From Azonexus hydrophilus DSM 23864 (lineage in GTDB: Bacteria > Pseudomonadota > Gammaproteobacteria > Burkholderiales > Rhodocyclaceae): a stretch of DNA of 64,000 bases. Under the pieces are notes generated by a model. The model did not search any database. It had not been told where the DNA came from and saw nothing but the letters and a program-made list of their open reading frames with translations. The position numbers and the translations under genes were made by a program. The stretch spans positions 162,485 to 226,484 of the forward strand of contig NZ_AUCE01000013.1 in assembly GCF_000429605.1 (NCBI RefSeq), given 5' to 3'. Of this stretch, positions 8,316 to 16,887 are shown piece by piece (within the stretch, counting starts at the first letter, position 1; every line of letters begins with the position of its first letter).

Positions 8316-9407
8316 ATGAGTCTTACCGAAGAGCAGATCAAGCAAGTCCTGTCCGCAACGATTGATTCCAATACCGGCAAGAGTTACGTCGCCGGCAAGG
8401 CAGTCCGCAATATCCGTATCGCCGGTGCCGATCTCAGCCTCGACATCGAACTCGGCTACCCGGCCGCCACTCGCTTCGATGCCATCCGCCAGCAGGTGAT
8501 CGCGGCGCTCAAGACGCTGCCCGGCATTGGCAACGTCTCGGTCGGTGTCTCCAGCAAGGTTGTCGCCCACGCTGTGCAACTGGGCGTCAAGCTGTTGCCG
8601 GGCGTCAAGAACATCATCGCCGTCGCTTCCGGCAAGGGCGGGGTCGGTAAAAGCACGACCGCGGTCAACCTGGCGCTGGCGCTGGCTCAGGAAGGCGCCA
8701 GGGTCGGCCTGCTCGACGCCGACATCTATGGCCCGTCGCAACCGCAGATGCTCGGTCTGGCCGGCCAGCAGCCGGAATCGGCCGACGGCCAGAGCATGGA
8801 GCCGCTGGAAGCTTACGGCGTCCAGGCGATGTCGATCGGTTTCATGATCGATGTCGAGACGCCGATGGTCTGGCGTGGTCCGATGGTCACCCAGGCGCTC
8901 GACCAGATGCTCAACCAGACCAAATGGCGCGACGTGGACTACCTGATCGTCGACATGCCGCCGGGTACCGGTGACACCCAGTTGTCGCTGGCGCAGAAGG
9001 TGCCGGTGACTGGTGCCGTGGTCGTCACGACGCCGCAGGACATCGCCCTGATCGACGCGCGCAAGGGTCTGAAGATGTTCGAGAAGGTGAACATCCCCAT
9101 CCTCGGCATCGTCGAGAACATGAGCGTGCATGTCTGCTCGAACTGCGGCCATGCCGAGCACATCTTCGGCGAGGGTGGCGGCGAGCAGATGTGCAAGGAC
9201 TACGACGTCGAATTCCTCGGCAGCCTGCCGCTGGAAATGAGCATCCGCCAGATGGCTGACGGCGGCAAGCCGACCGTGGTCGGGGCGCCGGACTCGAAGG
9301 CGGCGGAAATCTACCGCACCATCGCCCGCCGCGTTGCCGTCAAGGTCGCCGAAAAGGCCAAGGACATGTCGTCGAAATTCCCCAACATCGTCGTGCAGAA
9401 CACCTGA
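8316..9407 (+). CDS. apbC: Mrp/ApbC-type Fe-S cluster carrier ATPase
   Basis: A 363-residue P-loop protein that binds and transfers iron-sulfur clusters. The N-terminal MIP18/DUF59-like domain (about 5-80) precedes a deviant Walker A GKGGVGKSTT near residue 105-114. DMPPGTGDTQ and the C-terminal CxxC (VCSNCGH, about 273-276), which forms the inter-subunit cluster site, are present. A hairpin with a T-tract follows (9430-9460). It sits between an orphan response regulator and dcd; the metG-apbC-dcd neighbourhood is common in Betaproteobacteria. Confidence 0.96.
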   Translation: MSLTEEQIKQVLSATIDSNTGKSYVAGKAVRNIRIAGADLSLDIELGYPAATRFDAIRQQVIAALKTLPGIGNVSVGVSSKVVAHAVQLGVKLLPGVKNIIAVASGKGGVGKSTTAVNLALALAQEGARVGLLDADIYGPSQPQMLGLAGQQPESADGQSMEPLEAYGVQAMSIGFMIDVETPMVWRGPMVTQALDQMLNQTKWRDVDYLIVDMPPGTGDTQLSLAQKVPVTGAVVVTTPQDIALIDARKGLKMFEKVNIPILGIVENMSVHVCSNCGHAEHIFGEGGGEQMCKDYDVEFLGSLPLEMSIRQMADGGKPTVVGAPDSKAAEIYRTIARRVAVKVAEKAKDMSSKFPNIVVQNT

Positions 9408-9429
9408 TTTTGTCGACATATTGAATGGC

Positions 9430-9460
9430 AAAGGCGGGTAGAATCCCGCCTTTGTTTTTG
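9430..9460 (+). terminator. rho-independent terminator after apbC
   Basis: Inverted repeat AAAGGCGGG / CCCGCCTTT (9430-9438 and 9445-9453) with a 6-base loop, followed by GTTTTTG. It ends only about 20 bases before the dcd start, so dcd either has a promoter inside this short gap or depends on read-through. Confidence 0.75.
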
Positions 9461-9479
9461 TCGATTGCAGCAGGAAAAA

Positions 9480-10046
9480 ATGGCCATCAAATCAGACAAG
9501 TGGATACGCCGCATGGCGCAGGAACACGGCATGATCGAGCCCTTCGCGCCCGATCTGGTGCGCGAGGTCAATGGCCAGAAGATCGTCTCCTACGGGACGT
9601 CCAGCTACGGTTACGACATCCGTTGCGCGCGCGAATTCAAGGTGTTCACCAACATCAATTCGACCGTCGTCGATCCGAAGAACTTCGATCCCAAGTCCTT
9701 CGTCGAAATCGAATCCGACGTCTGCATCATCCCGCCGAACTCGTTTGCGCTGGCCCGGACCATGGAATATTTTCGCATTCCGCGCTCGGTGCTGACCGTC
9801 TGTCTCGGCAAGTCGACCTATGCGCGTTGCGGCATCATCGTCAACGTGACCCCGTTCGAGCCGGAATGGGAAGGTCACGTCACCCTCGAATTCTCGAACA
9901 CGACGCCGCTGCCGGCCAAGATCTACGCCGGCGAAGGCTGCGCTCAGGTCCTGTTCTTCGAGTCCGATGAAATCTGCGAAACCTCGTACAAGGATCGCGG
10001 CGGCAAGTATCAGGGGCAGGAAGGCGTCACCCTGCCCAAGATCTGA
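9480..10046 (+). CDS. dcd: dCTP deaminase
   Basis: A 188-residue homotrimeric enzyme that deaminates dCTP to dUTP, feeding dTMP synthesis. Family motifs seen: [37 protein letters not shown], the region [20 protein letters not shown] with the catalytic Glu, and [20 protein letters not shown] at the C-terminus. ATG 9480 (MAIKSDKW) preceded by AGCAGGA is preferred over an upstream TTG at 9465. Its product links functionally to thyA at 14.4 kb. Confidence 0.97.
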   Translation: MAIKSDKWIRRMAQEHGMIEPFAPDLVREVNGQKIVSYGTSSYGYDIRCAREFKVFTNINSTVVDPKNFDPKSFVEIESDVCIIPPNSFALARTMEYFRIPRSVLTVCLGKSTYARCGIIVNVTPFEPEWEGHVTLEFSNTTPLPAKIYAGEGCAQVLFFESDEICETSYKDRGGKYQGQEGVTLPKI

Positions 10047-10077
10047 CCGCACGCTGTAACGTAAACCGCTTACTCTA

Positions 10078-10108
10078 CGACCCGCTGCGGCGGGTCGCCG
10101 CTTTTGGG
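10078..10108 (+). terminator. hairpin downstream of dcd
   Basis: CGACCCGC / GCGGGTCG (10078-10085, 10090-10097) with loop TGCG, then CCGCTTTT. Strong stem but a weak T-tract. It lies in the 5' leader of the decarboxylase gene, so attenuation rather than simple termination is also possible. Confidence 0.5.
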
Positions 10109-10116
10109 GAACCACC

Positions 10117-12345
10117 ATGCGCTTTCACTTTCCGGTCATCATCATCGACGAGGACTTCCGTTCCGAGAACGCCTCCGGCCTCGGCATCCGTGCGCTGGCT
10201 GACGCCATGCAGCAAGAAGGGCTGGAAGTCCTGGGGGTGACCAGCTACGGTGACCTGACCTCGTTCGCCCAGCAGCAGAGCCGGGCCTCGGCCTTCATCC
10301 TGTCGATCGACGACGAGGAACTGGCGCTCGAACCCGAAGAAACGCTGGCCGAACTGCGCGCCTTTGTTTCCGAAATCCGCCACAAGAACGCCGAGATTCC
10401 GATCTTCCTGCACGGCGAGACACGCACCAGCCGCCACATCCCCAACGACATCCTGCGCGAGCTGCACGGCTTCATCCACATGCACGAGGACACGCCGGAG
10501 TTCATCGCCCGCAACATCAAGCGCGAAGCCAACGCCTACCTCGACAGCCTGCCGCCGCCGTTCTTCCGGGCGCTGACCCACTACGCCGCCGACGGCTCGT
10601 ATTCGTGGCACTGCCCCGGCCATTCGGGCGGCGTGGCCTTCCTGAAGTCGCCGGTCGGCCAGATGTTCCACCAGTTCTTCGGCGAGAACATGCTGCGCGC
10701 CGACGTCTGCAACGCGGTCGAGGAACTCGGTCAGCTGCTCGACCACACCGGCCCGGTCGCCGCCTCGGAGCGCAACGCGGCGCGCATCTTCAATTCGGAC
10801 CACCTGTATTTCGTCACCAACGGCACCTCGACCTCGAACAAGATCGTCTGGCATTCGACCGTCGCGCCGGGCGACATCGTCGTCGTCGACCGCAACTGCC
10901 ACAAGTCCATCCTGCACGCGATCATGATGACCGGCGCGATCCCGGTCTTCCTGATGCCGACGCGCAACAACTTCGGCATCATCGGTCCGATCCCGAAGAG
11001 CGAGTTTTCCTGGGCGAGCATCCAGGCCAAGATCGCCGCCAATCCGTTCATCACCGACAAGAACGCCAAGCCGCGCGTGCTGACCATCACCCAGTCGACC
11101 TACGACGGCGTGCTCTACAACGTCGAGGACATCAAGGCCGAACTCGACGGCAAGATCGACACCCTACACTTCGACGAAGCCTGGCTGCCGCACGCTGCTT
11201 TCCATGATTTCTACGGCGACTACCATGCCATCGGCGCCGACCGGCCGCGCTGCAAGGAATCGATGGTGTTCTCGACGCAATCGACCCACAAGCTGCTGGC
11301 CGGCCTCAGTCAGGCGTCGCAGATCCTGGTCCAGGATGCCGAGGAACAGAAGCTCGACCGCGACATCTTCAACGAGGCCTACCTGATGCATACCTCGACC
11401 TCGCCGCAATACTCGATCATCGCCTCGTGCGACGTCGCCGCAGCGATGATGGAAGCGCCGGGCGGCACCGCGCTGGTCGAGGAGTCGATCGGCGAAGCGC
11501 TCGATTTCCGCCGCGCCATGCGCAAGGTCGAACAGGAATGGGGCGCCGACTGGTGGTTCAAGGTCTGGGGGCCGGACGACCTGTCCGAAGAAGGGATCGA
11601 GGAGCGCGAGGCCTGGATGCTCAAGCCGGGCGAACGCTGGCACGGCTTCGGCAACCTGGCCGACGGCTTCAACATGCTCGACCCGATCAAGGCGACGATC
11701 ATCACCCCGGGGCTCGACGTCGATGGCGATTTTGCCGACGACATCGGCATTCCGGCGGCGATCGTCACCAAGTACCTCGCCGAGCATGGCGTCATCGTCG
11801 AGAAGTGCGGCCTGTACAGCTTCTTCATCATGTTCACCATCGGCATCACCAAGGGCCGCTGGAACACGCTGGTGACCGCGCTGCAGCAGTTCAAGGACGA
11901 TTACGACAAGAACCAGCCGCTGTGGCGCGTGCTGCCGGAGTTCGTGCAGAAGAACCCGCGCTACGAGCGCGTCGGCCTGCGCGATCTGTGCGCGCAGATT
12001 CACAATGTCTACAAGCAGAACGACGTCGCCCGCCTGACCACCGAGATGTACCTGTCGAACATGGTGCCGGCGATGCGGCCGGCCGATGCCTTCGCCAGGA
12101 TGGCACACCGCGAGATCGAGCGCGTCGCCGTCGACGAACTCGAAGGTCGCGTCACCGCGGTGCTATTGACCCCTTATCCGCCGGGCATCCCGCTGCTGAT
12201 TCCGGGTGAGCGGTTCAACAAGACCATCGTCGATTACCTGCGTTTCGCCCGCGAGTTCAACGCCGCCTTCCCCGGTTTCGAAACCGACGTCCATGGCCTG
12301 GTCAAGGACAAGGACGGACGCTATTACGTGGATTGCGTGCGCTGA
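10117..12345 (+). CDS. Orn/Lys/Arg decarboxylase (PLP fold-type I, large form)
   Basis: A 742-residue basic amino acid decarboxylase of the acid-inducible/biosynthetic E. coli AdiA/CadA/SpeC type. The N-terminal receiver-like wing domain (about 1-130, VIIIDEDFRSENASGLGI) is followed by the PLP-binding core, with the cofactor lysine in STQSTHKLLAGLSQ (about residue 392), and a C-terminal domain from about 600. PHAAFHDFYGDYHAI and TPYPPGIPLLIPGE are family signatures. Arginine, lysine or ornithine specificity cannot be assigned by eye; in Betaproteobacteria this gene beside dcd is usually annotated arginine or lysine/ornithine decarboxylase. Confidence 0.93.
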   Translation: MRFHFPVIIIDEDFRSENASGLGIRALADAMQQEGLEVLGVTSYGDLTSFAQQQSRASAFILSIDDEELALEPEETLAELRAFVSEIRHKNAEIPIFLHGETRTSRHIPNDILRELHGFIHMHEDTPEFIARNIKREANAYLDSLPPPFFRALTHYAADGSYSWHCPGHSGGVAFLKSPVGQMFHQFFGENMLRADVCNAVEELGQLLDHTGPVAASERNAARIFNSDHLYFVTNGTSTSNKIVWHSTVAPGDIVVVDRNCHKSILHAIMMTGAIPVFLMPTRNNFGIIGPIPKSEFSWASIQAKIAANPFITDKNAKPRVLTITQSTYDGVLYNVEDIKAELDGKIDTLHFDEAWLPHAAFHDFYGDYHAIGADRPRCKESMVFSTQSTHKLLAGLSQASQILVQDAEEQKLDRDIFNEAYLMHTSTSPQYSIIASCDVAAAMMEAPGGTALVEESIGEALDFRRAMRKVEQEWGADWWFKVWGPDDLSEEGIEEREAWMLKPGERWHGFGNLADGFNMLDPIKATIITPGLDVDGDFADDIGIPAAIVTKYLAEHGVIVEKCGLYSFFIMFTIGITKGRWNTLVTALQQFKDDYDKNQPLWRVLPEFVQKNPRYERVGLRDLCAQIHNVYKQNDVARLTTEMYLSNMVPAMRPADAFARMAHREIERVAVDELEGRVTAVLLTPYPPGIPLLIPGERFNKTIVDYLRFAREFNAAFPGFETDVHGLVKDKDGRYYVDCVR

Positions 12346-12834
12346 TCAGTCGCGCGTGTAGCTGACGAAGGCAAACCCCGTTTCGCCGCTGGCGGACGGG
12401 GTTTTTTTCTCGCTGACGCGCCACTCGTCGCCGATCACCGGAAACCAGGCATCGGCTTCGGGATTGAGTGCGATTTCGGTGATTTCCAGACGGTCGGCCA
12501 GCGCCATCGCCTGGGCGTAGATGTCGGCGCCGCCGATGATGAACAGTTTCTCGGCAGATTCGGCCAGGGCGATGCCGGAGGCCAGTGAATTGGCCAGTTC
12601 GGCGCCCGGCGCTGAATAGTCGGCCTGGCGGCTGATCACGATGTTGCGCCGCCCGGGTAAAGGGCGGAAGCGCGCCGGCAGCGATTCCCAGGTCTTGCGT
12701 CCCATCAGTACGGCGTGGCCGGCGGTCAGCGCCTTGAAATGCGCCATGTCCTCCGGGATGCTCCACAGCAACTGGTTGTCCTTGCCGATGGCGCGATTGG
12801 CGGCGACGGCGGCGATCAGGATGATTTCTGGCAT
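12346..12834 (-). CDS. folA: dihydrofolate reductase
   Basis: A 162-residue NADPH-dependent enzyme reducing dihydrofolate to tetrahydrofolate. Motifs: IAAVAANRAIGKDNQLLWSI (substrate site), the acidic residue in PEDMAHFK, MGRKTWESLP and FIIGGADIYAQAM. ATG 12834 was chosen; the frame continues upstream but inside pgi. It starts two bases after the pgi stop, the last gene of a thyA-pgi-folA operon. Its 3' end overlaps a terminator for the convergent decarboxylase gene. It regenerates the folate oxidised by ThyA. Confidence 0.96.
   Translation of the reverse strand: MPEIILIAAVAANRAIGKDNQLLWSIPEDMAHFKALTAGHAVLMGRKTWESLPARFRPLPGRRNIVISRQADYSAPGAELANSLASGIALAESAEKLFIIGGADIYAQAMALADRLEITEIALNPEADAWFPVIGDEWRVSEKKTPSASGETGFAFVSYTRD
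12373..12408 (+). terminator. rho-independent terminator for the decarboxylase, inside folA
   Basis: AAACCCCGT (12373-12381) pairs with ACGGGGTTT (12396-12404); an inner CGCC/GGCG pair extends the stem, and seven T's (12402-12408) follow on the + strand. It begins 28 bases past the decarboxylase stop and lies entirely within the antisense strand of the folA 3' coding region. Confidence 0.75.
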
Positions 12835-12836
12835 GT

Positions 12837-14429
12837 TCAGTTCCGGAATTGACGCAGGTGGGCGATCAGGCCGCGGGTCGAGGCGTCGAGTTCCTCGTCC
12901 TGGCGCTCGCCGCGCAGCGTCGGCGCCAGCCGGCTGGCCAGTTGCTTGCCCAGTTCGACGCCCCACTGGTCGAAGGAATTGAGATTCCACAGGACGCCCA
13001 GGCAGAACACCTTGTGTTCGTAGAGGGCGATCAGCTGACCGAGGGTGAACGGGCTCAGTTCGGGCAGGACGATGGTCGTCGACGGCTGGTTGCCGGGGAA
13101 GGTGCGGTAGGGCACCAGTGCCTCGTCGATACCGGCGGCGCGGGCTTCTTCCGCCGTCTGGCCGAAGGCCAGCGCCGACGACTGGGCCAGGCAGTTGGCG
13201 AGCAGGTTGCTGTGGTGGCCGGGCAGCGGGAAGTCCGAGCGGCCGAGGGCGATGAAGTCGCAGGCGACCAGCTCGCTGCCCTGGTGCAGTAACTGGAAGA
13301 AAGAGTGCTGGCCGTTGGTCCCGGGCTCGCCCCAGAGCACCGGGTTGGTCGAGTAATCGACGAACTGGCCGTCACGGTCGACGCGCTTGCCGTTGCTTTC
13401 CATTTCCAGCTGCTGCAGGTGCGTCGGCAGCAGGCGCAGCGAATGGCTGTAGGGGAAGATGCCCTGGCTGTGCGCGTCGAGGAAATTGCTGTTCCACAGG
13501 CCGAGCAGGGCCAGGGTCAGCGGCAGGTTGCGCTCGGCCGGGGCCGAGAAGAAATGCTCGTCGAGGTCGTGGGCGCCAGCCAGCAGTTGCGCGAAATTGC
13601 GGAAGCCGACGGCCAGCGCGACCGGCAGCCCGATCGACGACCACAGCGAGAAACGCCCGCCGACCCAGTCGGCAAACGGGAAAACGTTCTCGGGGGCGAT
13701 GCCGAAGGCGGCGGTGGCTTCGAGATTGGTCGAGGCGGCGACGAAGTGCCGGGCGACTGCGCTTTCGTCGATCGCGGCATGGAGCAGCCAGTCGCGCGCG
13801 GTGCGGGCGTTGGTCAGCGTCTCCAGCGTCGTGAAGGTCTTGCTGGCGACGATGAACAGGGTCGTGCGCGGGTTCAGCCGGACCAGTTCACTGGCCAGGT
13901 CGGCGCTGTCCAGGTTGGCGACGAAATGCACGCGCAGGTCGGGCTGGCGGTAAGCCGCCAGGGCTTGCGCCGCCATCCGCGGGCCGAGGTCGGAACCACC
14001 GATGCCGAGATTGACGACGTCGGTGATGCGCTCGCCGGAAAAGCCGCGCCATTGTCCGCCGTGGACGCGATCACAGAAATCCTCCATGCGCTGCAGTACG
14101 GCACGCACTTCATCCGGCGCATCGTTGCCGGCGCGCAGACGGCAATGGCCGACTGCCCGCCGCTCGGTGTGGTTGATCGCCTCGCCGTCGCGCATGCGGG
14201 CGATCCAGCCCTGCCAGTCAGCGGTGGCCGCCAGTTCGCGCAGCAACTGCAAGGTCGTGGCATCGACGCGCTGTTTGGAAAAATCGAGCAGCAGTCGCCC
14301 GTGCTGCAGCGTGAGCTGCTCGAAACGCTGCGGATTGTCGGCAAACAGCTCGCGCAGGTGGCGCGGGGCGATGTTCGACGCGTGGCGGGCGAGGGCCTGC
14401 CAGGCCGGCGTCTCGGTCAGGCGTCCCAT
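12837..14429 (-). CDS. pgi: glucose-6-phosphate isomerase
   Basis: A 530-residue cytosolic aldose-ketose isomerase linking glucose-6-phosphate and fructose-6-phosphate. Signatures: DVVNLGIGGSDLGPRM, FIVASKTFTTLETLTNARTA, GGRFSLWSSIGLPVAL and WGEPGTNGQHSFFQLLHQG with catalytic Glu and His, and a C-terminal EHKVFCLGVLWNLNSFDQWG with the catalytic Lys region. Length is near the family norm (~550). It sits between thyA and folA on the same strand with 2-3 base gaps, so it is co-transcribed with the folate/dTMP genes. Confidence 0.97.
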   Translation of the reverse strand: MGRLTETPAWQALARHASNIAPRHLRELFADNPQRFEQLTLQHGRLLLDFSKQRVDATTLQLLRELAATADWQGWIARMRDGEAINHTERRAVGHCRLRAGNDAPDEVRAVLQRMEDFCDRVHGGQWRGFSGERITDVVNLGIGGSDLGPRMAAQALAAYRQPDLRVHFVANLDSADLASELVRLNPRTTLFIVASKTFTTLETLTNARTARDWLLHAAIDESAVARHFVAASTNLEATAAFGIAPENVFPFADWVGGRFSLWSSIGLPVALAVGFRNFAQLLAGAHDLDEHFFSAPAERNLPLTLALLGLWNSNFLDAHSQGIFPYSHSLRLLPTHLQQLEMESNGKRVDRDGQFVDYSTNPVLWGEPGTNGQHSFFQLLHQGSELVACDFIALGRSDFPLPGHHSNLLANCLAQSSALAFGQTAEEARAAGIDEALVPYRTFPGNQPSTTIVLPELSPFTLGQLIALYEHKVFCLGVLWNLNSFDQWGVELGKQLASRLAPTLRGERQDEELDASTRGLIAHLRQFRN

Positions 14430-14432
14430 GAT

Positions 14433-15227
14433 TCAGACGGCAACCGGCGCCGCGATGTGCGGGTGCGGGTCGTAGTTGTCGAGCCGGAAATCTTCGAAGC
14501 GGAAAGCGAAGATGTCCTTGACCTCGGGGTTGATCCACATCGTCGGCAGGGCGCGCGGTTCGCGCGACAACTGCAGCCGGGCCTGTTCAAAATGGTTGGT
14601 GTACAGGTGGGCGTCGCCGAAGGTATGGACGAAGTCGCCCGGGCGGTAGCCGCAGACCTGGGCCAGCATCATCGTCAGTAGCGCGTAGGAGGCGATGTTG
14701 AACGGCACGCCGAGGAAGATGTCGGCGCTGCGCTGATAGAGCTGGCAGGACAGCTTGCCGTCGGCGACGTAGAACTGGAACAGGCAGTGGCAGGGCGGCA
14801 GCGCCATGCTGTCGACGTCGCCGGGATTCCAGGCCGAGACGATGTGCCGGCGGGAATCGGGGTTGTGCTTGAGGCTGTGCACCAGTTGCGCGATCTGGTC
14901 GACCAGGCGGCCGTCCGGGCATTCCCAGCGCCGCCATTGCTTGCCGTAAACCGGCCCGAGGTCGCCGTTCTCGTCGGCCCACTCGTCCCAGATGCGGACG
15001 CCGTTCTCTTTCAGGTAGGCGATGTTGGTGTCGCCCTGAAGGAACCACAGCAGTTCGTGGATGATAGATTTCAGGTGCAGCTTTTTCGTGGTCAGCGCGG
15101 GAAAGCCCTGGGCCAGATCGAAACGCATCTGCCAGCCGAACACCGAGCGGGTGCCGGTGCCGGTGCGGTCGGATTTGTCCTGTCCGTTTTCCAGGACATG
15201 GCGCATCAGGTCGAGGTATTGCTGCAT
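14433..15227 (-). CDS. thyA: thymidylate synthase
   Basis: A 264-residue enzyme converting dUMP plus methylene-THF to dTMP plus DHF. The nucleophile is Cys146 in [13 protein letters not shown], the same number as in E. coli. Other conserved stretches: [44 protein letters not shown] and the C-terminal IAAPVAV. First gene of thyA-pgi-folA; pgi begins 3 bases after its stop. Divergent from the PilZ-motif gene at 15342. Confidence 0.98.
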   Translation of the reverse strand: MQQYLDLMRHVLENGQDKSDRTGTGTRSVFGWQMRFDLAQGFPALTTKKLHLKSIIHELLWFLQGDTNIAYLKENGVRIWDEWADENGDLGPVYGKQWRRWECPDGRLVDQIAQLVHSLKHNPDSRRHIVSAWNPGDVDSMALPPCHCLFQFYVADGKLSCQLYQRSADIFLGVPFNIASYALLTMMLAQVCGYRPGDFVHTFGDAHLYTNHFEQARLQLSREPRALPTMWINPEVKDIFAFRFEDFRLDNYDPHPHIAAPVAV

Positions 15228-15284
15228 CGGGTGCTTGGTGATGATGGCGATGCGGGCATTCTAACCCAAGCTGACGGGGGCTTC

Positions 15285-15312
15285 TTGTGTCGCATGTCGA
15301 TTGGATTAGAAT
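15285..15312 (+). promoter_or_regulatory. candidate sigma-70 promoter for the PilZ-motif gene
   Basis: TTGTGT at 15285-15290, a 16-base spacer and TAGAAT at 15307-15312, about 30 bases before the start. Moderate match only. Confidence 0.4.
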
Positions 15313-15341
15313 GAGCGGCTGAAGATGCGGGGGAGAGTGCG

Positions 15342-16883
15342 TTGCTGAACAAGATGGGAAACCTGGGCGGACTGTTCGAGAAGCGGCATGGCCATCCTTT
15401 GGCCGATGCCCGCGAGTTGCAGCACATCGTCAGCGAACTGCCCAAAGACAATGCTTTCAAGGCCATGGACGAGATCGGCGGCTGGCTGGATTCGCTGCTG
15501 GTGGCTGAGGATTTTCCGGTCGATCGGCGTTTCGACGCGATCCGCCACTTGGAAGACGCCGCCGTCCCGCATCTGCGCCGGCTGGCGCGCGAATATCTGC
15601 ATACCGTCCGCCTGTCGAAGGCCGAGGAAAAGCGCCTGTGGGCCATCAACGGGGGCTTCTGGTCGCTGCTGGCCAAGGTGTATGAGCAGACGCTCGATCT
15701 CCTGCTGGCCCGGGGGCTGACTGCCGAAACAAGCAAGTACATCCTGCCGGCACTGTGCACGCGCCTGCTGGCTGCCCTGCGGGCGGTGCTGAAATGGGAG
15801 CAATTCCACTACGGCCCGACGCCGGCCGATTTATGGCAGCGCATGGGGCGGCTGGTGCTGCTGGCTGGCGAACATGGTTTTGCGTCCCGGGTCGTCAACA
15901 TCGGCGGCGTGTCGGGTAACACCTCGGTGCTGGCCGAATACCGCAAGGCCATGGTTTTCCAGGCCGCGTCGATGGACAGCCTGTTGCCGCTCGAGATCGA
16001 ACTGGCCGAGCGCTTCATCGTCCATTTCCTGAGTCGCTTCGACTTTCCCGAACAGGCCGAGCACGATTGCGTGTACTGGGTCGATCTGGCAGTGGCCCAG
16101 CCGCCGTTGCGACTGGCCAGGATGCCGGCGGAGGCCAAGGCCAGTCTACGCTTCTTCCGCCCCGGCGCGGCACATGGCGAGATTCAGGCCTTGCTCGGCT
16201 TGCTCGAACGTGGTGGCGACCTGCCCGAAGACATCATGCTCGGCGCGCAGTACCCGGCCAAGGCATTGATTCCGGTATTGCGTCACCTGGCGGCCTACCT
16301 GGCGCCGATTCCGCCGCAGCGACGGCACGACCGGCACCGCGTCAAGCACCGGATGTCGGTGCTCAACGGACTGGTCAATGCCTTTGTCGCCTTTTCCGGC
16401 GAATTCGGCGGCCGGCCGGCCGGCCTGCAGATCGAAAGCTGGGTGGTCGAGAATGTCAGCCGGGGCGGTTTCGGCGCCTCGCTCAACAGCATTCCCGGTG
16501 AATGGCTCAAGGTCGGTGCCCTGCTGGCCCTGCAGCCGGAGGGTGGCGAGAACTGGTTGCTCGGTTGCGTGCGCCGTTATCACCGCGAGTCGGCGACCGA
16601 GGCCCGGGTCGGTATCGAGACGCTGGCTCGCTTGATCGAGTCGGTCGAATTGCGTCCGAAAATGGCGTCAAGCTATGCCGCCGTGGCCGGCATTCCGTCG
16701 CTGCTGCTGCTTGAGGGCAATCCGCCCGGGGAACTGCGGGTGATCCTGCCGCCCTATACCTTCGACCCGCGCGAATCCTACGAATATCGCCAGGATGGAC
16801 AGCGCGTCGTGCTCGAACCGCTGGTTGTCGTCGAACACACCAACGATTACGAGTTGGCGCGCTACCGTATCGTTCCGGCCTGA
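15342..16883 (+). CDS. 513-aa PilZ-motif protein of unknown function
   Basis: A soluble, largely alpha-helical protein with no signal peptide. The C-terminal third carries the two c-di-GMP-binding elements of PilZ domains: RxxxR as RVKHR at 333-337 and an N/DxSxxG motif as NVSRGG at 371-376, followed by beta-rich sequence (VGALLALQPEGGENWLLGCVRRY). The Asp of DxSxxG is Asn. The N-terminal 320 residues are not recognised. A GGGGGAGAG ribosome site at 15328-15336 suits the TTG start at 15342; ATG 15354 is an alternative. Flanked by thyA and mogA, neither informative. A c-di-GMP effector is inferred. Confidence 0.75.
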   Translation: MLNKMGNLGGLFEKRHGHPLADARELQHIVSELPKDNAFKAMDEIGGWLDSLLVAEDFPVDRRFDAIRHLEDAAVPHLRRLAREYLHTVRLSKAEEKRLWAINGGFWSLLAKVYEQTLDLLLARGLTAETSKYILPALCTRLLAALRAVLKWEQFHYGPTPADLWQRMGRLVLLAGEHGFASRVVNIGGVSGNTSVLAEYRKAMVFQAASMDSLLPLEIELAERFIVHFLSRFDFPEQAEHDCVYWVDLAVAQPPLRLARMPAEAKASLRFFRPGAAHGEIQALLGLLERGGDLPEDIMLGAQYPAKALIPVLRHLAAYLAPIPPQRRHDRHRVKHRMSVLNGLVNAFVAFSGEFGGRPAGLQIESWVVENVSRGGFGASLNSIPGEWLKVGALLALQPEGGENWLLGCVRRYHRESATEARVGIETLARLIESVELRPKMASSYAAVAGIPSLLLLEGNPPGELRVILPPYTFDPRESYEYRQDGQRVVLEPLVVVEHTNDYELARYRIVPA

Positions 16884-16887
16884 GCGC

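Noticed and set aside
8043..9431. Long minus-strand frame opposite apbC and part of the response regulator
   Set aside because: Arg/His/Asp-rich shadow; the + strand shows P-loop and CxxC motifs of ApbC.
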